Positions 57,174 through 64,000 of a DNA stretch of 64,000 nt are shown piece after piece. The stretch is taken from contig JAADJZ010000005.1 of assembly GCA_011032825.1 (NCBI GenBank), positions 1,741,001-1,805,000 of the forward strand. The letters are read 5' to 3'. The notes under the pieces are model-generated. The model did no database searches and was not told the DNA's origin. It saw only the letters and a program-made list of their open reading frames with translations. The stretch comes from Massariosphaeria phaeospora (lineage: Eukaryota; Ascomycota; Dothideomycetes; Pleosporales). Each line of letters opens with the position of its first letter. Positions within the stretch are counted from its first letter, which is position 1. The translations under genes were made by a program, and so were the position numbers.

Positions 57174-60100
57174 CTTTTCGCTTTTAAGCAGAAAAAAATG
57201 TTCTTTTAAAAGTACAATAAGAAATTTATGCGCTTTGCGTACAACGCAAAAATAACAAGCAACGTAGCTACATTAAAAAACTAGTACAAAGCAAAACTTC
57301 GCGCCGATTTATAAAACAAAATAGTTAGCGTTATTATTTCTCTAGCATAGCAACTTTAAGACTTAATAGAATAAGTTACTTAGATTAAAAAAAACCTAAA
57401 CTGCGCAAAAGCAAACAACTAGTAGCAAATAGTACTAAATTAATTAATAAGCGACACAAAGGCTATAGACTAGAAGCTAGCAACTAAAGCTGCTACCTAA
57501 GCAGTTTGCGCAGCTACTAACAATAAAAAAAAAAAGCAAGCCAAATAAGCAAACAACGTAGAAATAACGAAACAACAAAAGAATTACTTTTGCTTTTAAT
57601 ATAGTTTAGCGACTTACATGTTTAATAAATATAAGCTCGCAGCTTTAAAAAAGCTCGCTATAACTTAAAAAGCAACTTTTAAACTAGTTAAGACGATAGC
57701 AAAAGTTAAAGAGGTTTTTAAGTCTAAAAACTTAGAAAACTAAACACTCTTAACTAAAAACGCAGTTAAAAGTAGTAGAAAAAGAACACGGTTTTTTTAT
57801 TAAATAAGTTTCTAAAGTTTTGCTAGCGCTAGCTAAACAAGAAACTACTTATAGTACACGCAATTATTAATTAATCTATTTTTGCTTTAGCAATGCTCGA
57901 CTCTAGGTGCACTACCTATAGTTTTGTTAGCAAAAAGTTTTGTAAAAAAAACTGTTTTTTGCGTATTTTAATAAAAAAAAAGCTTGTAGTAGGCATTAGC
58001 GAACAAGTTGTTAAAGTTACAAAAGCTACTTAATTTACAATAAACTTAAACAAGTACGAACAAACAGTTTAAGCGTACGCTATAACTAAGAATAACAAAT
58101 ACAATATTATTCTAAAGCGCTTATAAATAAACAGAAGCTAGGTAACGCTAGCTTTAGCAAAAAAATTAATTTTTATCTATTCAACCAAAACACGCGTGCG
58201 AAGCTAAAAAGAAAAAAAGCTTAAACAAAAGCTCTAGCAAGTGTTTGCAGCTGCGTTTGAAATAATAATGCAGCAGTTTAAAAAAAAAAACTCTAGTGTT
58301 AAAATTTTCGCTGCGTTTATAGCAAATATTTAGAAAGCTTTTTAGACTAAAGTAGTAGTTAACCTACGCTTAACGCTGTTTAACTAGATAAAAAATTAGT
58401 ATACAGCGTTTATGCAGTTTAAAGCTAACAAATTATTTTCTTACCAAAGCTTAATAAACTACAGCATTAAACTAATTAAAAAGAACAAAAAAAAAGTAGA
58501 GGTTTTATAGAGACTTTTGTATAATATGTTTAAAAACAAACTATTAGTCTTGCAAAAGCAGCTTACTGCGCATTTAAATTGCAAGTTTATTAAAGTAAGT
58601 TGCTTTTAGGCTAAAGCGCTAGTGTTGTTTGCAAAGAAATCTAGTAAAGAGCTACGCTTTTGCGTAGACTATTAGGCGCTTAACGCTATTACAAAAAAAA
58701 ACTAATACTCGCTGCCTTTAATTTACGAAACTCTAAATTAAATTAGCTAGGCTAAATAGTTTACTAAGCTAGACGTTATTTAGGCCTTTTACAAAGTCTA
58801 AATTGCTAAAGAAAACAAGTAGAAAATAGCTTTCTGTATAAGATTTAAATTGTACAAATAAATAGTTTGCCTATTTAGCTTTGCTAACGCTTTAAGTACG
58901 TTTTAGCAATTTATTAACTACACTTTGCGTAATTACATTAACTTTAACGCTTTTGCATACTTAGATAATGTACTTATTTACTTTAAAAGTTTTTAAAAGA
59001 ACTACTAGCAACGTGTTAAAAAAGTTGTTAACAAATTAAAAAAAGCAAAGTTACAACTTAATATTAAAAAATGCGAGTTTAAAGTAACTAAAACTAAATA
59101 CTTTAGTTTTATTATTAAAGTAGGCAAAGAAATTAGCATGAATCTAAAAAAAGTTTGCGCAATTTTTAAATAAAAGGCTTTAGCTTTAGTTAAAAAAGTA
59201 CAAAGCTTTGTTAGTTTTGCAAACTTTTACTAGTAGTTTATTTGCGCTTTTTTTGCAATCGTCTTTTTACTAACAGAGTTAACAAAAAAAAGCGTTAAAT
59301 TCTGTTAAAAGCTTAAATAACAAAAAGCATTTAACACGCTCAAAAAAAAGTTTATATCTAGGCTATTATTAGCTTATTTTAACTTTAATTTAGAAACCGC
59401 TATAAAAGCGAACGCTTTGAAAATAGCTACTAAAAAAGCGCTTTTTTAAAAAGCAAAAAACAACTTGTAGCAAGTAGTAGCTTACTACTTTGCTAAAATA
59501 TTACTTGCAAAGTCTAACTACACTATTTACAATAAAAAATTATTAGCAGTAATTAAATGCATTACTAAATAAAAAGCAAAGCTTAAAGCAGTGTTAAAGA
59601 TTATAGTTTACACTAATTACAAAAACTTTTTGTACTTTACTACAGCAAGGTTACTAACAAAGCAACATATTCGCTAAGCAAATATTTTTTTTAAATACAA
59701 CCTAGAGTTTGTGTACTGCTCTAGAGCAGCTAATAAAAAAGCAAACGCTTTCTTACAAAAAGAGTAGAATCTTTTTTAAAACTAAAACAATGTTTAGCTA
59801 AAAAGCCGTAAATTTTAACTTCTTAAACTAACTAGTGTGTTAAACGAGAATAACATTATAAAAAAAACTTTAGGCGTAATTCGCGCGTTCTTGCTTTATA
59901 GCACTTTAATTTCAACGCTAAATGTACTTGCTAGTAAGCTCGATGCTTTTTACAAAGCAAATGTAGCAAAAGCTCTAGAGTAGAATGTTTTTTTCTAAAT
60001 CAAAAGTGCAAGCTTTGAGAAGCTAAATGCTACAAGTTTTAGACAAAATACTGCTAAACAGAAAAAAAATGCTAGTACAAAAAACAATTCTAAGAATAAT

Positions 60101-61732
60101 GTAAAAAAGCTGTTTTTAGATAAACTTTAAAATAGAAAAGTCTAAAAAAACGATTTATACTAAGAAGCCTTAGAAGCCGTAAAAAAAAGCTAAACTAAAA
60201 AAAGTACCTGTAAGAAGTTTTCTTTAGGCTTTTAATTAAAAGCGTTTTTAGTAGATTGCGTTGTTAAAAACAACGCGCTTTTTTACTAAAGAAAGAAATA
60301 AGTGCCAAAAACGTATTAACTGCGTACTAGATTAATTTTCGAAGCTTACAACTTGCTTATCGCAAAGCACTTTAGCAAAAAAAACACTTACAATATTCTT
60401 AAAAAAAAATTCTTTTAGCTAAGAATAAGTTTAGACATTTGATAGTACATTGCCAACTGCGATGCATGTAAACGAGCAAAACTATAGCAAAAAATAAAAA
60501 GTAGTTTTCTTCGCTCGCTTTTCGTTCTAGATAAAATTTAGAAAAAACTTTTTATAAACTTTATTACTAACCTGCTAGAAAGCAAGAAGTGCACGAATCT
60601 ACTAGTTATTACGAACTAATTAAGCAAGAATATAATCTTAATTTCTATAGCGAAAATTAACGCAGCAACTGTAGCAAAAGTATTTATTAAAAAAGTAGTA
60701 GCTTACTACTAGCTCTCTAACGCTATTGTTTCTAACTAAAAAGCACAATTTGTAAGTAAATTCTAAAAAACGCTTTGCAAAGAGTTTAGAATTGTAAAGC
60801 AGCTATCTATAGCTTTTTACTCAAAAACCAACGAAGCTACAAAAAAAGCAAATTTAATAATTAAAACTATTTTAAGACCGTTTGTAAACTAGAACTAAAA
60901 GAACTAAGCGCAGCTATGCTCTATCGTACAAATTGCAATCTAAAAACAAAAAGTAGTGTTAACAAAAGTAAGCTTTTTCTTTTTCTAGCATAGTTACGAG
61001 ATGGACTTAATCTAGCTTCGAGCAAAGAAAAAAGCGGATACGCTTTACTAGACAACTCTAGACCCTAAGCGAAACGCAGCGAAAATAGCTAAAAAAATAA
61101 AAAAAATCTATTAACTTCGCGCAAGCTGCTATGGCGAAGGCTTAATAGAAGCAAAAAAAACAAGCAAATTAACATAAAAAAAAGCGCCGCTGCTTTAAGT
61201 AGAAGATAAAGTGTAGTTGCAATATAAAAAACACATTTCTAATAGGCGCTTAAGCAAGAAACTAGACTAGAAAAATAGCAAATATATAGTTTTACAAGTT
61301 AAGTTTCTAGGCAACGTAGTTTTAAACACACTTTCTAAAATAAATCTAACATTTCTAATAAATAGGCTTAGACTTGCAGCAAACAATTCTTTAGAAAGCT
61401 AAACAGTGTTTGATTAGCGCTTAAGAAACGTTACTATAGAAAGCAAGTAAGAATAGCTAGTTAAGCGCATTACAAGCAAGCGCTAGAAAAAAGTTAAAAA
61501 AAGCTAAAAGCTAGAATATTAAGTTAAATGAACTAGCTATAACTAGCCTACATAGAAACTAGCGCTAAAACTCGAAAACACAAAAGCTTTATTTACTTAG
61601 CAAGAATTTTCGGCAGCTTATCGAAACGCTAATAGAAAATTGCTAAAAGACTTTCAAAACGGCACGCTTTTAGAAAAAACGCTAAGACGCTAACGAAGTA
61701 AGTAGATTGCTACAAATTAAAGAAAAAGCTTA

Positions 61733-62019
61733 TATAATAAGCTAAAAGCTTTATAAATTGCTTTAGTCGTAGGACTTTAGTAGCTATTAACGCTGTACGT
61801 AACAGCTTCGACGATACCTAAAAAAGCTTCGCTAGTTTCTAGTTAACGAAGGCTTTGCGGTATTGAGTTTTTACATAGCTTTCAAAAGCGCTTTGCAAGT
61901 GCTTTAGAAGCTAACTAACTATAAAGTATATAAAGCTTTTTTATTCGCGCTGTAAATAGACTCTATCGAATTTATTATATTTTACATTAGAACTAGCTAT
62001 CTTTGGCGATTCTCTTTTA
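61733..62019 (+). repeat. 3' LTR of the outer gypsy element
   Basis: 287 bp starting TATAATAAGCTAAAAGC (the canonical TG changed to TA) and ending GGCGATTCTCTTTTA, followed directly by the GCTGC target duplication. Confidence 0.85.
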
Positions 62020-64000
62020 GCTGCGAGAGTATTGCTTTCAATGCATAGTCTAAAGCATTAGTTTCTACTTAAGTTTTCTTTTTCGAGTTGTGCATTTGTA
62101 GCATTAGTGCCGTAGTAAATTTCTTTTTAAGTTCTTAAAACGCTTGTTCTTGTGCTTTCGTCTATTTGAACTTTTTATTTTTTTTAGTAACTTCTAAGAG
62201 TAGTGTTGTAGTTTTAAAGTAATTTTTAATAAACTTTCTGTAAAAGTTAGCAAATTCTAAAAAAAACTACACGTTTTTTACTATTTTAGAAGTTAGCTAT
62301 TTTTGTATAGTTTGAATTTTCTTTAAGTCTATAAACATACTTTCTTTTAAAATAATAAACTCAAGATAGCTAGTTTTTGTAACGTGGAATTTACACTTTT
62401 TTGAGTAAAGTAATAGCTAGTACTGCTTTATCTTTTGTAGCACTTTTTTAACATGCTTTTAATGTTTTTCGAGCGTTTCTTTAGAGTATATTAATACGTT
62501 GTCTAAGTACGCTGTAACAAAAATATTCAAGTATTTGTATAGTACTTTGTTAATTAGAGCCTAAAACGTAGCTAAGGCATTAGTTAATTTAAACAGCATA
62601 ACCTAGTACTTATAAAGTTTATATTAAGTTTTAAAAGCTGTTAACTATTCGTGCTTTTTTGCAATTTAGATGCGATAGTATCTATCTAGTACGTTAAGTT
62701 TTGTAATTTATTTTACTTTTTAAAGTTAATTTATAAGTTCTTAAATAAGCGGTAGTAAGTATTAGTTTTTTTGTGTAACGTTGTTAAGCTGTTAATAGTC
62801 TACGCACAGTTTTAATTTTTTGTTTTTTTTTAGTACAAACAATATCGGCAACGCTATTAAGCTTTCGCTTAGTTGTATATATTCTCGCTAGATATTTCTT
62901 TAAATGTATTTCTTCAATTCTTTCTGCTAGTTGTAAGTTAAGAAATACATTAGTTCTAGTCGTAGTTTTGTTTCTTTTTTAAAGATAATCTTGTAATTTT
63001 ATTTTTAGTAGTTTGCTAAGTCGTGCTTTTTGTTTTTTTTAAAAAAGCTTTTAAACTCTGTTTAGTATTTAGTAGAAAGGTTTTTAAACTTTTTTTCTTG
63101 TTTTTTAAAGAAGTTAAGTTGTAGTTTGCTTATTTTTAAAAGCGCAACTCGTTGTACCTATATAACGCCTATTTGTTAAGAGTTTTTTTTACAAATTCTC
63201 GCGATTTTGTAAAGTAAAATTAAACTAATTCTTTTGTTTTTAGGTGAGCTTTGAATTGTTGAACTGTTTTGTAGTACTACAGCGACTTTCTTTCTAGGCC
63301 TTTAGCTGCGTATTGTTTTGTTTTTTTAATTAATATTAAAGTTGTGTTGTTGTAGCTAGTTGTACCTAATATACATGTTAGAACTTTTAAAGTTTATAAT
63401 ATTAATACACTGTTAGTGCCTAATACCTGCAACTTTTAACTCAACTTTATAAGTTTCTAAGTTGATTAAACTGTTTCTATATTCTAGTAGTTGTTTGTTA
63501 GCTAACACTATTCGTATTAGTTAATCTTTAACTTAATAAAGTATTCTAGTTCTTTTTACCTATTCTAGGAAGACTAATGTCTAGGTAGCTCTACTATTAA
63601 GTAGTGCAGTAAGCTTTTAGCCTACGACTTTTGCTTTTACTTTTATGTAATTCTATTTTAGTTGCGTTTTTTGTACGCTTTGTACGGTTGTGCTAAAAGC
63701 ACTTATACTATTCTAACTATAAGTCTAGTAGCTTGCTAGTTTTTTGCTAAAAAAGCTTTTAAAGCTTGTTTTTCTAGAATGTTCTATTGCTTGTAGTAGT
63801 TGCATTTGCTAGCGAAGCATTCTTAAAGCTTTAAAAACTTGTCGTAGTTTTAGTTTTTAAAATTTTATCTCGTTGCATTTTTTTATAGCTTATAAATAGT
63901 GCATTTTGTAGTGTAAAAAAGCTAGCGTGCTGCTTAGCACGTATTGTAGTTTTCTATACATAATTCGTTGTTGCATTTTAAGTAGTTTTTGTTTTTTGAA

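Larger units (their letters stand above)
50204..62019 (+). mobile_element. Outer Ty3/gypsy LTR retrotransposon (plus strand), itself interrupted
   Basis: Bounded by 287-bp direct LTRs and an exact 5-bp target duplication GCTGC (50,199-50,203 and 62,020-62,024). Gag remains lie at 50,491-51,319 and resume at 57,174 after the nested insertion. Pol follows: the RT block LRFCVDY...ALNAITKKN near 58,650, YLDNVLIY near 58,955-58,985, RNase H near 59,450-59,760 (YNKKLLAVIKC, FTTARLLTK) and integrase pieces from about 60,300 to 61,100. Stops are dense throughout, in the TAA/TAG form expected from RIP at CpA. It lies inside the RNase H region of the minus-strand gypsy element, so it arrived later. Confidence 0.85.
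47400..64000 (-). mobile_element. RIP-mutated Ty3/gypsy (chromovirus-like) retrotransposon, interrupted twice and running off the right edge
   Basis: Three separated blocks read in order on the minus strand. The first, 64,000-62,025, holds protease/RT, including CVDY...LNNVT and YLDNVLIYS near 62,510. The second, 50,203-49,322, holds RNase H (VYDKKLLAIINAF, FTTTKKLNK, YYRKETNNKAANALS) and the integrase core start (SILVIVD, ELHFVPIEKL). The third, 48,407 to about 47,400, holds the integrase remainder (NYKLLEQFITNRNKLF, QLAYNSTKFTT) and a post-integrase tail (PTFKERNKVFLL, MRIHLVFY, KYEVEKVKNL). The gaps are exactly the two inserted elements. Numerous stops fall at Gln, Trp or Arg positions. 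The 5' end and LTR lie beyond the window. The left end is uncertain. Confidence 0.8.

Overview
The window is nuclear DNA of a filamentous ascomycete (Pezizomycotina; a Dothideomycete would fit, but the class cannot be fixed from sequence alone). The evidence is short introns of about 50-100 nt with GTANGT donors and CTAAC-like branch points, fungal-type gene families (Zn2Cys6 regulator, xylose reductase, BOR1-type transporter, BimD/Pds5), and repeats full of stop codons in the manner of repeat-induced point mutation (RIP).

Layout. Positions 1-43,803 are gene-bearing and of balanced composition. From the left: a partial isopenicillin-N-acyltransferase-like peptidase; a polysaccharide deacetylase; a broken HExxH metallopeptidase-like gene; a small antibiotic-biosynthesis-monooxygenase (ABM) protein spread over three short exons; a DHH exopolyphosphatase with a possible signal peptide; a second broken HExxH paralogue; an isoprenylcysteine methyltransferase; a maltose-type acetyltransferase; a degraded Q-rich secreted-protein ORF; a RING/three-ZZ/SH3 protein; a BOR1-like anion transporter; Sec61-beta, whose start codon lies in its own exon; a disordered conserved protein; about 2.9 kb with no gene; an F-box protein; D-xylose reductase; a zinc-free MDR reductase; a Zn2Cys6 transcription factor; and PDS5 and TTI1 as a head-to-head pair.

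From about 43,830 to the right edge the DNA becomes strongly AT-rich and has no intact gene. It is a stack of nested transposons. A Fot1/pogo-type DNA transposon (44,301-46,180) comes first. Then a minus-strand Ty3/gypsy chromovirus-like element runs off the right edge. It is interrupted by a fold-back element (48,410-49,319) inside its integrase and by a second gypsy element (50,204-62,019, exact 5-bp target duplication GCTGC) inside its RNase H region. That second element carries a copy of its own family in the opposite orientation (51,325-57,173).

The genes are not an obvious pathway cluster. Most are housekeeping (Sec61-beta, PDS5, TTI1, STE14) or metabolic (xylose reductase, deacetylase, MDR reductase). 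The left 13 kb looks more accessory, with decayed paralogues and small enzymes of secondary-metabolism type.
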